A stretch of DNA of 64,000 nt from Streptomyces sp. NBC_01465 (GCF_036227325.1 NZ_CP109467.1:620001-684000); one strand, 5' to 3'. Counted from the first letter of the stretch, positions 1 to 9,901 are shown. Numbers and translations: made by a program. Notes: generated by a model not told the origin, from the letters alone.

Positions 1-600
1 GCCGGGCGGGGGAAGCGCAAGGGGCCGCGCGAGTGGCTGCTCGCGCTGCTGCAGAGCCGGTACATGAAGATCGTGACGCATCCCGCGTTCACCATCCCGC
101 TGTTCATCGCGAGCCTCTACGCGCTGTACTTCTCGCCGCTGTTCGACTTCCTGATGGGCAGCAGGACCGGGCACCTCGCGATGATGGTGCACTTCCTGGC
201 CGTCGGTCTCGTCTTCTTCTGGCCGATCATGGGCGTGGACCCGGGCCCGCACCGGCCCGGCTATGTGATGCGGATGCTGGAGCTCTTCGCGGGGATGCCG
301 TTCCACGCCTTCTTCGGGATCGCGCTGATGATGGCGACGGAGCCGATGATCTCCACGTACAAGAACCCGCCCTCCTCGCTCGGGATCGACGCGCTCGCCG
401 ATCAGAGCGCGGCGGGCGGGATCGCCTGGGCGTTCAGTGAGATCCCCTCGGTGCTCGTGCTGATCGCGCTGGTCTTCCAGTGGTACCGCTCCGAGCAGCG
501 CATCGCACGGCGCTCGGACCGGGCCGCGGACCGCGACGGCGACAAGGAACTGCAGGCGTACAACGCATATCTGGCATCACTGCAGACGCGCGAGCAGTAG
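1..600 (+). CDS. ctaG: CtaG-type cytochrome c oxidase assembly / copper membrane protein, 3' part
   Basis: The reading frame is open from base 1, so the gene starts upstream; the visible 199 residues are its C-terminal part. Several hydrophobic helices with the motifs MVHFLAVGLVFFWPIMGVDP and GMPFHAFFGIALM are typical of the caa3_CtaG family, polytopic proteins linked to copper delivery to haem-copper oxidase. In Streptomyces this domain is often fused behind a CopD-like domain, which would lie outside the window. The tail after the last helix is charged and ends in ASLQTREQ. An apparent ATG at 64 is internal to the domain and is not the start. The family call is firm; the role in copper handling is inferred from the family. 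Confidence 0.85.
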   Translation, partial: AGRGKRKGPREWLLALLQSRYMKIVTHPAFTIPLFIASLYALYFSPLFDFLMGSRTGHLAMMVHFLAVGLVFFWPIMGVDPGPHRPGYVMRMLELFAGMPFHAFFGIALMMATEPMISTYKNPPSSLGIDALADQSAAGGIAWAFSEIPSVLVLIALVFQWYRSEQRIARRSDRAADRDGDKELQAYNAYLASLQTREQ

Positions 601-625
601 CGGAGCGGGCACGCTCCGGGTGACG

Positions 626-656
626 ATGGCCCCCTCCACTCGAAGGAGGGGGCCAT
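626..656 (+). terminator. Perfect 12-bp hairpin, terminator of ctaG or SD-masking hairpin
   Basis: ATGGCCCCCTCC (626-637) and GGAGGGGGCCAT (645-656) form a perfect 12-bp stem with a 7-base loop. It lies 26 bases after the ctaG stop and has no T-run, as is usual for Streptomyces terminators. Its 3' arm contains the GGAGGGGG that would serve as ribosome binding site for the ORF at 661, so folding would both end transcription and hide that site. Confidence 0.6.
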
Positions 657-660
657 ATTC

Positions 661-819
661 ATGACCGGTTCCACGAAGGCGATGGGTGTAGTGACCGTGG
701 GCGCGCTGGTCGCCGTGACCGGCTACACGGTGGTGTTGGGCAGCAACGGCTGGCTCTGGTTCAGCTGGGTGGTGCTGGGGCTCTCGACGCTGGGGATGGT
801 CGCGTCCCGCGGCAACTGA
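661..819 (+). CDS. Small hydrophobic membrane protein, 52 aa
   Basis: ATG at 661 follows GGAGGGGG after about 8 bases and the frame ends TGA at 817-819. The product has two hydrophobic stretches (about residues 8-26 and 30-47) separated by SNGW, and a short polar tail SRGN, as expected for a two-helix inner-membrane protein. It resembles small hydrophobic proteins often found behind CtaG genes in Streptomyces, but no function is known to me. The ribosome binding site lies inside a strong hairpin, so expression may be low or regulated. It is short, so some doubt remains that it is translated. Confidence 0.6.
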   Translation: MTGSTKAMGVVTVGALVAVTGYTVVLGSNGWLWFSWVVLGLSTLGMVASRGN

Positions 820-828
820 CCCAGAGGC

Positions 829-1212
829 TCAGAAACGGAAGACCGGGCCGGTCACCGCGTCCAGCACACAGGCGTTGGCGAAGGTCTTGTGCCAGGCGGT
901 GGGGCGGCCGCGCCAGGTGCCCGTCGCGCCGACGGTCACCGGCGCGTACTCCTTGGTGCACGCGTGCGGGTCGCCGGGCAGCCGGTCCAGGTCGCCGCCC
1001 GCCTCGTCGAGCGCCTCGCAGGCGGCCCAGGCGTCCGGGTGGTGGGTGGTGTCGTCCGCCGGGCACTGCAGCAGTACGCCGCGGATCCAGGTGTTCTCGT
1101 CGCCGGTGACCGTGAGGAAGAGACCTCGCGGAGGGGTGGGCTCCGCCTGGGCGGGGGCGGCCACTGCGAGGGCGACGAGGGCTGCTGCGGCGAGGGGTGC
1201 GGCGATACGCAT
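829..1212 (-). CDS. Subtilisin-inhibitor-like (SSI family) secreted protease inhibitor
   Basis: 127 residues with a signal peptide of about 23 residues ending APAQA. The mature part carries the SSI pattern: four cysteines at about 50, 65, 85 and 115, expected to pair 50-65 and 85-115, the segment AGGDLDRLPG, and the C-terminal TFANACVLDAVTGPVFRF. In SSI the reactive bond follows the third cysteine (C-P-Met73 / Val). Here the loop reads C-T-Lys-Glu-Tyr-Ala-Pro, so the P1 residue is Lys87, which in this family predicts trypsin-like rather than subtilisin-like targets. ATG at 1212 has AGGAG 7 bases upstream. Monocistronic. The family is firm; target preference is inferred from P1. Confidence 0.92.
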   Translation of the reverse strand: MRIAAPLAAAALVALAVAAPAQAEPTPPRGLFLTVTGDENTWIRGVLLQCPADDTTHHPDAWAACEALDEAGGDLDRLPGDPHACTKEYAPVTVGATGTWRGRPTAWHKTFANACVLDAVTGPVFRF

Positions 1213-1413
1213 GAGGGGGCTCCTGGGGCTCGCGGTACGGATGTGATGTCACGGGGCGAGGCCAGGGCACCGTCCGGCGTCGGCGCGCGGCAAGCGGCCA
1301 CGCCGGTCCTCCCTCGTACGAGCTGGGCATCTCCCCCTGTCAGCGGCTTCCGCAGGAGGTCCCGCAGCGACTACTGTGCGTCGGCACCGCATCACGGGGA
1401 GGGCAGGGCCGCA

Positions 1414-2118
1414 ATGTTCTACTACGTGCTCAAATACATCTTTCTGGGGCCTCTGTTGAGAGTCCTCTTCCGGCCCAGGATCGAAGGGCTCGAGCACATC
1501 CCGGAGGACGGCGCGGCAATCGTCGCCGGGAACCACCTCTCGTTCTCCGACCATTTCCTGATGCCGGTCGTCCTGAAGCGGCGGATCACCTTCCTCGCCA
1601 AGCAGGAGTACTTCACCGGTCCCGGCATCAGAGGCCGGCTGACCGCCGCGTTCTTCCGCAGCGCGGGTCAGATCCCGGTGGACCGGTCCGGCAAGGAGGC
1701 GGGGCAGGCCGCCGTCCGCGAGGGGCTCGGGGTGCTGCGCAAGGGCGAGTTGCTGGGGATCTATCCCGAGGGCACCCGCTCGCACGACGGCAAGCTCTAC
1801 AAGGGCAAGGTCGGGGTCGCCGTGATGGCGATCAAGGGGCAGGTGCCGGTGGTGCCGTGCGCGATGGTGGGCACCTTCGAGATCCAGCCGCCGGGACGGA
1901 AGCTGCCGAAGATCAAGCGCGTCACGATCCGCTTCGGGGAGCCGCTCGAATTCGCGCGATACGCGGGCATGGAGAACGAGAAGGCCGCTCTGCGGGCGGT
2001 GACCGACGAGATCATCTACGCGATCCTCGGGCTCTCCGGACAGGAGTACGTGGACCGATACGCGGCCGACGTGAAGGCCGAGGAGGCCAGGAAGTTCCTG
2101 CGCCGGCCCTTGAGCTGA
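1414..2118 (+). CDS. 1-acyl-sn-glycerol-3-phosphate acyltransferase (PlsC family)
   Basis: 234 residues. It would acylate lysophosphatidic acid at the inner membrane face to make phosphatidic acid. The acyltransferase motif NHLSFSD gives the HX4D pair His41 and Asp46, and YPEGTRS at about 117-123 is the glycerol-phosphate-binding motif. The N-terminus has one hydrophobic segment (residues 2-18). I chose ATG 1414 because the PlsC domain starts soon after it and a GGGGAGGG tract lies upstream; the longer upstream frame overlaps the divergent inhibitor gene. Actinomycetes carry several PlsC paralogues, so the exact lipid substrate is not certain. Confidence 0.9.
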   Translation: MFYYVLKYIFLGPLLRVLFRPRIEGLEHIPEDGAAIVAGNHLSFSDHFLMPVVLKRRITFLAKQEYFTGPGIRGRLTAAFFRSAGQIPVDRSGKEAGQAAVREGLGVLRKGELLGIYPEGTRSHDGKLYKGKVGVAVMAIKGQVPVVPCAMVGTFEIQPPGRKLPKIKRVTIRFGEPLEFARYAGMENEKAALRAVTDEIIYAILGLSGQEYVDRYAADVKAEEARKFLRRPLS

Positions 2119-2167
2119 CGGCGAAACACCCTGGTCGCGAAGATCAGTCCCTGCCTACGGTCGGTCC

Positions 2168-3205
2168 ATGAGCAGAGGAACAGCGTTTGTGGTCGGGGCG
2201 ACAGGACTCCTGGGACGGTCGACGGTGCCCGCGCTTCTCGCCGACGGCTGGGAGGTGCGGGCGGCCTCGCGCGGCGGCGTACGCGACGCGAGCTGGCCCG
2301 AGGAGGTACGGGCGGTCGCCGTCGACCGCAATGAGGAGGGGGCGCTGGCGGCGGCTCTGGGCGAGGGCTGCGACGTCCTGGTGGACATGGTCGCGTACGG
2401 GAAGGAGCACGGCCGGCAGCTGTCCGGGCTCGCCGACCGCATCGGCTCGGCCGTGGTGATCTCCAGCCTCTCGGTGTACGAGGACTCCGCGGGGCGGAGC
2501 CTCGCCACCCAGGGCGAACCGGACGGCGCTCCGCGCTTCCCGGTACCGATGGCCGCGACGCAGAACACCGTGGGCGCGGACGACACGACGTACCCCGGGC
2601 GGAAGATCGCGCTGGAGCAGGAGCTGCTGGCGAGCCCGCTGCCCACGACGGTGCTGCGCGCCGGTGCGATCCACGGGCCGCACTGCAAGGCGCCGCGTGA
2701 ACTGTTCTTCGTCAAGCGGGCGCTGGACGGGCGGCCGGTGCGCATCCTCGCCTACGGGGGCCGCAGCACCTTCCACCCGGTGCACACCTCCAACATGGCG
2801 GAGCTCATCCGTCTCGCCGCGTCGAAGCCGGGCACGCGCGTGCTCAACGGCGGCGATCCGCAGCCTCCGGCGGTCGCGGAGATCAGCGCGGCGATCGACG
2901 AAGTCCTGGGCGTACGGAGCGAGATCGTCACGGTGGAGGGCGCGCCGCCGGAGAAGACCGTCGGGGCGACCCCGTGGAGCGGTGCGCACCCGATCGTCCT
3001 CGACATGGCGGCCGCTGAGCGCGAGTTGGGCTACCGGCCGGTGACCTCGTACGCCGACTCCCTGCCCGTGACCGTCGCCCTGCTGGCCGAGCGGCTGCGG
3101 GGCGCGGACTGGCGGGTGGCCTTCCCCGACATGGCCAGGACGTACGACCCGCACGGCGACCTCTTCGACTACGCGGCCGAGGACGCCTGGCTGGCCGCGC
3201 GCTGA
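2168..3205 (+). CDS. NAD-dependent epimerase/dehydratase-family protein
   Basis: 345 residues with an N-terminal Rossmann motif VVGATGLLGRST (GxxGxxG) at residues 8-19 and an SDR-like layout; a STFHPVHTSNMAELI stretch matches the extended/atypical SDR substrate side. The canonical YxxxK is not clean: TYPGRKIALEQ near residue 140 provides Y and K with unusual spacing, so redox or epimerase activity is uncertain and it may be an atypical NAD-binding SDR. ATG 2168 lacks a Shine-Dalgarno, and TACGGT about 8 bases upstream could be a -10 for a leaderless transcript. Substrate unknown. Confidence 0.8.
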   Translation: MSRGTAFVVGATGLLGRSTVPALLADGWEVRAASRGGVRDASWPEEVRAVAVDRNEEGALAAALGEGCDVLVDMVAYGKEHGRQLSGLADRIGSAVVISSLSVYEDSAGRSLATQGEPDGAPRFPVPMAATQNTVGADDTTYPGRKIALEQELLASPLPTTVLRAGAIHGPHCKAPRELFFVKRALDGRPVRILAYGGRSTFHPVHTSNMAELIRLAASKPGTRVLNGGDPQPPAVAEISAAIDEVLGVRSEIVTVEGAPPEKTVGATPWSGAHPIVLDMAAAERELGYRPVTSYADSLPVTVALLAERLRGADWRVAFPDMARTYDPHGDLFDYAAEDAWLAAR

Positions 3206-3215
3206 CCGCGGCACG

Positions 3216-3249
3216 GAGGGGCCGGCCGGATCGCTCCGACCGGCCCCTC
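3216..3249. terminator. Bidirectional hairpin terminator
   Basis: GAGGGGCCGG (3216-3225) pairs with CCGGCCCCTC (3240-3249), and the inner bases add three more pairs after one mismatch. It sits between the convergent ends of the epimerase-like gene and the TAP-like hydrolase gene, so it probably serves both. Confidence 0.7.
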
Positions 3250-3260
3250 TGCGGCTCGAC

Positions 3261-4862
3261 CTACGGCACGGGGGTGGCGTGCGGGGTGCACGTCACGTCG
3301 TGGCTGTCGGTCTTGCCGGTGAGCAGGTAGCTGTCCACCTTGGAGTTGATGCACGGGTTGACCAGACCGGTCACACCGTGCGAACCCGCGTCCTTCTCGG
3401 TGATCAGACGCGATCCCTTGAAGGCCTGGTGCAGCTTCACGGCGCCCTCGTACGGGGTGGCCGCGTCACGCTGGGACTGGACGATCAGGACCGTCGGAAG
3501 CCCCTTGCCGGTCTTGACCTTGACCGGAGTCTGCTGCTTGGTGGGCCAGGTGGCACACGGCAGGTTCATCCAGGCGTTGGACCAGGTCAGGAACGGGTAC
3601 TTCTTGTTGAGCTCGGTGTTGTCCTTGTCCCACTTCTTCCAGCTGGTGGGCCACTTGGCGTCCGCGCACTCGACCGCCGTGTAGACCGCGTTGCCGTTCT
3701 CCGCGGAGGCGTTGCCCGCGATGTCCGACATGTCGGGGCCTGCGGCGTCGACGAGCGCCTGGGTGTCACCGGCGACGTACTTGCTCCACGTGGAGGCGAC
3801 GGGCACCCACGAGGAGTCGTAGTACGGGGCGCTCTGGAAGAAGCCGAGGAGCTCGGCCGGTCCGACGACCCCGCCGATGGGGGCCTTCTTCGCGGCAGCG
3901 CGCAGCTTCAGCCAGTTGGCCTCGACCTTCGCGGGGGTGTTGCCCAGGTGGTAGACGGAGTCGTACTTGGCGACCCACGCCTCCCAGTCGTTCCAGCGGC
4001 CCTGGAAGGCCACGTCCTGGCCGAGGTTGGCCTCGTACCAGATGTTCGACTGCTCGGGGTTGACCACGCTGTCGACGATCATGCGACGGACGTGGCTCGG
4101 GAAGAGCGTCCCGTAGACCGCGCCGAGGTACGTGCCGTAGGAGACGCCCAGGTAGTTGAGCTTCTTCTCACCGAGCGCGGCCCGGATGACGTCCAGGTCG
4201 CGTGCGGTGTTCGGCGTGGTCATCTGCGGCAGCAGGTCCTTGTCGCTGCGCTGGGCGCAGCCGTCCGCGTAGGCGGCGGCCAGCTTGCGCTGGACCAGCT
4301 TGTCGGCCTCGCTGTCGGGGACCGGGTCGGCCTTCGGAGCCTTGACGAACTCCTGCGGATCGATGCAGGAGATCGGCGCCGAGTGGCCCACACCGCGCGG
4401 GTCGAAGCCCACGAAGTCGTACGCCTTCGAGGTGTTCGTCCAGAGCGGGTTCTTGTTGGTGACCCGGGTCGGGAAGCGCATGCCCGAGCCGCCGGGGCCG
4501 CCCGGGTTGTAGACCAGCGCGCCCTGGCGCTCGGCCGCGGTGCCGGTGGAGACCGCGCGGTCGACGGCGATCTTGATCTGCTTGCCGTTGGGCTTGGCGT
4601 AGTTGACCGGGACGGTCACCCAGCCGCACTGGATCGGCTTCGAGAAGCCCCAGTCCGCCGGACAGTCCTTCCAGTCGATGCCGGTCTTCGCGGCCTTCGC
4701 GGCCGCGATCGCGGCGCCGTAGGCCTCGATGTTGCTGCTGGAGCCGTGACCGCCTCCGTGGTGACGGCCGTCTGCCGTCGCCGGGACTGCCATGGCACTC
4801 GCTATGAGGGTCGCCGCGGCGGCGATCGCGCCGGCCGAGCCGAGCACTGCGGTGCGTCTCAA
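3261..4862 (-). CDS. Secreted TAP-family alpha/beta hydrolase (tripeptidyl aminopeptidase-like)
   Basis: 533 residues. The N-terminus RRTAVLGSAGAIAAAATLI... is a signal peptide, followed by a His/Gly-rich stretch. The catalytic elbow GVSYGTYLG (near residue 237) carries the nucleophilic Ser, the oxyanion region is NPGGPGGSG, and the C-terminal TAP-like domain supplies the acid (QSQRDAATP) and histidine (GSHGVTG). Streptomyces Tap/SlpD/SlpE enzymes remove tripeptides from secreted proteins; exact specificity here is inferred. The start is TTG 4862, with GGGGGAGG 6 bases upstream. A 7-bp hairpin (4885-4891 with 4897-4903) lies in the leader just upstream of that site. Confidence 0.92.
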   Translation of the reverse strand: MRRTAVLGSAGAIAAAATLIASAMAVPATADGRHHGGGHGSSSNIEAYGAAIAAAKAAKTGIDWKDCPADWGFSKPIQCGWVTVPVNYAKPNGKQIKIAVDRAVSTGTAAERQGALVYNPGGPGGSGMRFPTRVTNKNPLWTNTSKAYDFVGFDPRGVGHSAPISCIDPQEFVKAPKADPVPDSEADKLVQRKLAAAYADGCAQRSDKDLLPQMTTPNTARDLDVIRAALGEKKLNYLGVSYGTYLGAVYGTLFPSHVRRMIVDSVVNPEQSNIWYEANLGQDVAFQGRWNDWEAWVAKYDSVYHLGNTPAKVEANWLKLRAAAKKAPIGGVVGPAELLGFFQSAPYYDSSWVPVASTWSKYVAGDTQALVDAAGPDMSDIAGNASAENGNAVYTAVECADAKWPTSWKKWDKDNTELNKKYPFLTWSNAWMNLPCATWPTKQQTPVKVKTGKGLPTVLIVQSQRDAATPYEGAVKLHQAFKGSRLITEKDAGSHGVTGLVNPCINSKVDSYLLTGKTDSHDVTCTPHATPVP

Positions 4863-5096
4863 GTGGTACCTCCCCCTCCGTGAAGCGCCGCTTGTGGCGG
4901 CGCGTCTCTGTACGTACCCGGGGATCCTCGCGCCTGAAGTGCACCCGCCAACAGGTCGTACGGATGTTTCTTTACCAATCCGATAGCCGGACCCGCCGGT
5001 CCCGCTGAGCGGTGCGCCCGGAGATTTCCGTCAACTCCCCGGCATGGAACGGACATTACGGGTGACTCGGATGTCCCCGAGACTCAAGGAGTGCTC

Positions 5097-5381
5097 ATGT
5101 CCGGTTACGGAACCAGCGCATCGCGCCGTGAGTCGCGCACCAACGGCCTGGCCGTCGCGGGCCTCGTCTGCGGCATCGTCGGCCTGCTCATCTTCAATGT
5201 CGTCCTCGGCCCGCTGGCCATCGTGTTCGGTGCCGTGGGCCTGAAACAGGCAGCCGTCAAGGGTGGTCGCGGGATGGCGAAATCCGCGGTGATCCTCGGC
5301 ATCGCCGACCTGGTGATCTTCGGCATCCTGCTGGCCGTGGCCGCGTCCAACGGTGGATTCAGCTGGTACGTCGGCAGCTGA
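5097..5381 (+). CDS. DUF4190 small membrane protein
   Basis: 94 residues with two hydrophobic helices, LAVAGLVCGIVGLLIFNVVLG and ILGIADLVIFGILLAVA, separated by a loop GLKQAAVKGGRGMAKSA. This is the DUF4190 pattern: small actinobacterial membrane proteins of unknown function. I chose ATG 5097 because AAGGAG (5086-5091) gives 5-base spacing; the in-frame GTG at 5091 overlaps that site. Transcribed alone, convergent to ureD with a 21-base gap and no obvious terminator. Confidence 0.85.
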   Translation: MSGYGTSASRRESRTNGLAVAGLVCGIVGLLIFNVVLGPLAIVFGAVGLKQAAVKGGRGMAKSAVILGIADLVIFGILLAVAASNGGFSWYVGS

Positions 5382-5402
5382 GCCGGCGGCTGACGGTCCG
5401 CG

Positions 5403-6151
5403 TCACCCGGCCTCGTCCCGCAGTACGCCGTCGAGCAGCCTGCGCAGCAGGAGTGCGTCGGCGGCGACTGCCGTGACGAGGACGGCCGGGCCGGCCAGGG
5501 GGGCGAGGACCGCTGTCTCGGACAGCATCCTCGCCTCCGGCTTCTTCTCCTCGAACGCCGGGTCCACGAGGAGGAGTTGGCCGACCGCCCGGTGCCCGGC
5601 CAGGACGGCGCCGCCGTCCCAGCCGCCGGGTGCGCCGGGGCCGTAGCTCAACTCCTGGTCCAGGAGCGGGCGTCCGGCGCGGTGCACGGTGAGCCGGGTG
5701 GTGAGGGTGCCGGGGGTTTCGCCGTGGCGGCCGAGGATCTGCTCCTCGCGGTAGACCAGGCGGGCAGTGGGGGCGAGGTCGATACGGGTCCGCATCCGCA
5801 GATCGCTTCCGTACGCGGAGATCAACTGCTCGGGCAGCCAGGACAGTTCCGCGTCCTCGCCGACCGTGAGCCGTACGTCGTACGTGGCCCGGTCGGCGTC
5901 CCGGCCCGGGAGTGCGATCGTGGCCGCCGCCGAGTCGACGGCGAGCCGCGCCCCGGCCCCGACCTCGGCCTCGATCGCAAGCCGGTCGCCGCCGAGCGGC
6001 GCACTCATCGCACCGACGACGGTCACTTTGGCCCCGGCCCCCGGTGCACGCGTGCGCCGCAGGGCGAGGGGCCCTGCGCTCTCCAGTACGGGGAGCAGGG
6101 TGGCCCCGCCCTCGCCCCGGACCGCTGAGACGCGGGCGGTGGCCCTGATGC

Positions 6152-6155
<4 letters not shown>
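5403..6155 (-). CDS. ureD: Urease accessory protein UreD
   Basis: 250 residues. UreD (UreH) is the scaffold that, with UreF and UreG, delivers nickel to the apo-urease complex. The sequence has the family layout: [25 protein letters not shown], the [11 protein letters not shown] segment, the [22 protein letters not shown] block and a C-terminal domain. It is shorter than the enteric protein, as in other actinomycetes. Its ATG overlaps the ureG stop in an ATGA, so the two are translationally coupled; it is the last gene of ureABCFGD. Confidence rests on both sequence and operon position. Confidence 0.92.
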
Positions 6156-6829
<674 letters not shown>

Positions 6830-6856
6830 GTGCGGCTCCTTGGGTGGTGCACGTTC

Positions 6857-7519
6857 TTACGATGCGAAGAGGCGTACGGGCCAGGCCGCATGGGCCTCGG
6901 CCATGATGTCCAGCAGGGGCGCGGAAGGGGCGGGCAGTTCCTCGATGCCACCGCGCGCCATCTCGGCCGCCTGCCGGGCGACCTCGTCCATCTCCGGTGC
7001 CAGGCGAGCCAGTACCGCCGTCGCGTCGAAGGGGTCGAGGCTCAGCAGGCGTACCACCGCCGTCGCGGGGCTGCTCACCGTCTCGTACGCGACACAGTGC
7101 GCCGCGTCCTGCGGGCCGAGACCCGCCGCCCGGGCGGCGAGGCCGAGGACGACGGGCTGGTGGGCGCCGCGCGGGCGGGCCGCGGCGAGGGCGTCGAGGT
7201 CCGGGGACGGCCAGGTGGCGCGGGCGGCCCGCATCATCTGGCGGCCCAGCTTGCGGGCCGTCGCCCGCAGTGCCGGTGAGGGTGTCCGCGCGTCGGCCGC
7301 CTCGTCGAGGCCGAGCGGGTCGAGTCCGAGCGCGGCCGCGGCGGCGAGTGCCGCCGCGGTGAGCCCGGTGGTGTGCAGTCGGCCCCGGCAGAAGGCGGCC
7401 AGGTCCCGGGCGTCACGGATCCGCCCCGCGCGGACGGCCGCCTCGGCCCCGCCGGAGTGGGCGTGGCCACCGGCAGGGAACCGGCCGTCGGCGAGGACGA
7501 GCAGTGCTGCGCGGCTCAT
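6857..7519 (-). CDS. ureF: Urease accessory protein UreF
   Basis: About 220 residues, helical, forming the activation complex with UreD and UreG. Family features are the N-terminal LVLADGRFPAGGHAHSGGAEAAV block, the mid-protein GLAARAAGLGPQDAAHCVAYETVS region, and the C-terminal SAPLLDIMAEAH. The start is ATG 7519, which shares its A with the ureC stop (TGATG); the same frame runs far upstream opposite ureC, but that part is only an open shadow. Sequence similarity in UreF is low in general, so position between ureC and ureG adds weight. Confidence 0.93.
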   Translation of the reverse strand: MSRAALLVLADGRFPAGGHAHSGGAEAAVRAGRIRDARDLAAFCRGRLHTTGLTAAALAAAAALGLDPLGLDEAADARTPSPALRATARKLGRQMMRAARATWPSPDLDALAAARPRGAHQPVVLGLAARAAGLGPQDAAHCVAYETVSSPATAVVRLLSLDPFDATAVLARLAPEMDEVARQAAEMARGGIEELPAPSAPLLDIMAEAHAAWPVRLFAS

Positions 7520-9240
7520 CAGAAGAGGAAGTAGCGCTGGGCCATGGGCAGTTCGGCGGCGGGCGCGGGCTCGACCGCCACCCCGTCGATGGTCACCGTG
7601 AAGGTGTCCGCGTCGACGGCGACCCGCGGCAGCGCGTCGTTCTCCCGCATGTCCGCCTTGGTGACCCCCCGGGTGGAGTGGATCGGTACGAGCTGCTTGC
7701 CGAGCCCGAGCCGCTCCTCCAGACCATCGTCGATGGCCGTCTGCGTGACGAAGTTGTACGAATTGGCCGCGGGCGCCCGCCCCTTGGCCCCGAACATCGG
7801 GCGCGGCATGACCGGCTGCGGGGTCGGGATGGAGGCGTTGGCGTCGCCCATCTGTGCGTACGCGATCTGTCCGCCCTTGATCACAAGCAGCGGTTTGACG
7901 CCGAAGAAGGCGGGTTCCCAGAGCACCAGGTCGGCGAGCTTTCCGCTCTCCACGGAGCCGATCTCGTGGTCGAGGCCCTGGGCGACGGCCGGGTTGATCG
8001 TGTATTTGGCGACATAGCGACGCGCCCGGTGGTTGTCCGCGCGCCCGTCCCCCGGCAGCGACCCGCGCCGCTTCTTCATCACGTGCGCGGTCTGCCAGGT
8101 CCGCAGGGCGACTTCGCCGACGCGCCCCATCGCCTGGGCGTCGGAGGAGATGATCGAGATGGCCCCGAGGTCGTGCAGGATGTCCTCGGCCGCGATGGTC
8201 GAGGGCCGGATACGGGACTCCGCGAACGCCAGGTCCTCGGGAACGGACGGGTTGAGGTGGTGGCAGACCATCAGCATGTCGAGGTGTTCCTCGATGGTGT
8301 TGACGGTGTGCGGCCGGGTCGGGTTGGTGGAGCTGGGCAGGATGTACGGCTCCGAGACGACCGTGATGATGTCCGGCGCGTGACCGCCGCCCGCACCCTC
8401 CGTGTGGTACGCGTGGATGGAGCGCCCGGCGATCGCGGCAAGGGTGTCGCCGACGAACCCGGCCTCGTTGAGGGTGTCGGTGTGGATGGCGAGCTGGGCG
8501 CCCGTCTCGTCGCAGACCCTCAGGCAGGCGTCGATGACGGCCGGCGTCGCCCCCCAGTCCTCGTGAATCTTGAACCCGAGTGCACCGCCCCGCAGTTGGG
8601 AGTGCATCGCGTCGCGGGACATGGTGTTGCCCTTGCCGAGCAGCCCGATGTTGACCGGGTACTCCTCCAGCGCCTCGAACATCCGGGCAAGGTGCCACTG
8701 GCCCGGAGTGATGGTGGTGGCCTTGGTGCCCTCGGCGGGCCCGGTGCCGCCGCCCACGAGGGTGGTGACGCCCGCCGACAGCGCCTGGTCGACGATGGTC
8801 GGCGAGATGAAGTGGACGTGCGCGTCGACCGTGCCCGCGGTGAGGATCCTGCCGTTGCCCGCGATGACCTCGGTCTCGGGGCCGATGACCAGATCGGGGT
8901 CGACTCCGTCCATGGTGTCGGGGTTGCCGGCCTTGCCGATTCCGGTGATCCGTCCGTCGCGGATGCCGATGTCGGCCTTGACGATGCCCCAGTGGTCGAG
9001 GATGACGGCGCCGGTGATGACGGTGTCCGGTGCGCCTTCGGCACGGGTCGTACGGGACTGGCCCATCGACTCGCGGATCACCTTTCCTCCGCCGAACACC
9101 GCCTCGTCGCCCGCGAGTCCGGGCCCGCCGGAGCGGTCCTCCTCGATCTCGATGAGCAGATCGGTGTCGGCGAGGCGTATCCGGTCGCCGGTGGTGGGGC
9201 CGAACAGATCGGCGTACACGGCACGGGAGAGCTCAGGCAT
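7519..9240 (-). CDS. ureC: Urease alpha subunit UreC
   Basis: 573 residues, full length. It carries the dinickel centre that hydrolyses urea to ammonia and carbamate. Visible ligands: [10 protein letters not shown] (two His), [13 protein letters not shown] with the carbamylated Lys, [12 protein letters not shown] and [13 protein letters not shown] (His ligands), MVCHHLN with the active-site Cys-His flap, and [13 protein letters not shown] (Asp ligand). All key residues are present, so the enzyme should be active if matured. Its start overlaps the end of ureB by 8 bases. Confidence 0.99.
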   Translation of the reverse strand: MPELSRAVYADLFGPTTGDRIRLADTDLLIEIEEDRSGGPGLAGDEAVFGGGKVIRESMGQSRTTRAEGAPDTVITGAVILDHWGIVKADIGIRDGRITGIGKAGNPDTMDGVDPDLVIGPETEVIAGNGRILTAGTVDAHVHFISPTIVDQALSAGVTTLVGGGTGPAEGTKATTITPGQWHLARMFEALEEYPVNIGLLGKGNTMSRDAMHSQLRGGALGFKIHEDWGATPAVIDACLRVCDETGAQLAIHTDTLNEAGFVGDTLAAIAGRSIHAYHTEGAGGGHAPDIITVVSEPYILPSSTNPTRPHTVNTIEEHLDMLMVCHHLNPSVPEDLAFAESRIRPSTIAAEDILHDLGAISIISSDAQAMGRVGEVALRTWQTAHVMKKRRGSLPGDGRADNHRARRYVAKYTINPAVAQGLDHEIGSVESGKLADLVLWEPAFFGVKPLLVIKGGQIAYAQMGDANASIPTPQPVMPRPMFGAKGRAPAANSYNFVTQTAIDDGLEERLGLGKQLVPIHSTRGVTKADMRENDALPRVAVDADTFTVTIDGVAVEPAPAAELPMAQRYFLF

Positions 9241-9544
9241 CGAGGGATCCTCCGGTCTCTCCCCGCAGGCCGGGAATGATGCGCGCCCCGGTGAAGGGGA
9301 CCAGCTGGACGTCGACGGGGATGCCGGGCTCGAAGCGCACGGCGGTGCCCGCGGCGATGTTCAGCCGCTGCCCGCGGGCGGCGGCGCGGTCGAAGTCCAG
9401 GCCCGGGTTGGCCTCGGCGAAGTGGTAGTGGGAGCCGACCTGGACGGGCCGGTCGGCGGCGTTGAGGACGGTGAGGCGGGTGACGGGGCGGCCCTCGTTG
9501 AGGGGCACGGGCGTCTCCGCGTACAGGATCTCTCCGGGAATCAT
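9233..9544 (-). CDS. ureB: Urease beta subunit UreB
   Basis: 103 residues, the normal length for a separate beta subunit. Motifs typical of the family: [20 protein letters not shown] at the start, [23 protein letters not shown] in the middle, and GTAVRFEPG followed by [17 protein letters not shown]. It forms the alpha-beta-gamma trimer core with UreA and UreC. It starts 16 bases after the ureA stop and overlaps ureC by 8 bases. Confidence 0.98.
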   Translation of the reverse strand: MIPGEILYAETPVPLNEGRPVTRLTVLNAADRPVQVGSHYHFAEANPGLDFDRAAARGQRLNIAAGTAVRFEPGIPVDVQLVPFTGARIIPGLRGETGGSLDA

Positions 9545-9560
9545 CGGCGTCGCTCCCCCG

Positions 9561-9863
9561 TCAGGCGATCGGCTCGTGGACGGTGACGAGCTTGGTGCCG
9601 TCCGGGAAGGTCGCCTCGACCTGTACGTCGTGGATCATCTCGGGGATGCCGTCCATGACGTCGTCGCGGGTGAGGATCTTGCGCCCCGATGCCATGAGTT
9701 CGGCGACGGTACGTCCGTCCCTGGCGCCTTCCAGGATGTGCGAGGTGATCAGCGCGATCGTCTCGGGATGGTTGAGCCGCAGCCCTCGCGCCCGGCGCTT
9801 CTCGGCGACATCCGCTGCCACATGGATGAGCAGGCGTTCCTGCTCATGCGGGGTCAATTGCAC
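9561..9863 (-). CDS. ureA: Urease gamma subunit UreA
   Basis: 100 residues, the normal gamma-subunit length. The sequence [20 protein letters not shown], then [24 protein letters not shown], then [29 protein letters not shown] is diagnostic. First gene of ureABCFGD. The start codon is GTG at 9863 with GAGGTGGA just upstream. The promoter region (9864-9990) contains a possible GlnR-like element and a -10, see the entry at 9902-9933. Confidence 0.98.
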   Translation of the reverse strand: MQLTPHEQERLLIHVAADVAEKRRARGLRLNHPETIALITSHILEGARDGRTVAELMASGRKILTRDDVMDGIPEMIHDVQVEATFPDGTKLVTVHEPIA

Positions 9864-9901
9864 GCTTCCACCTCACCGTTTCCCTCACTGGCTGTTCGCG
9901 C

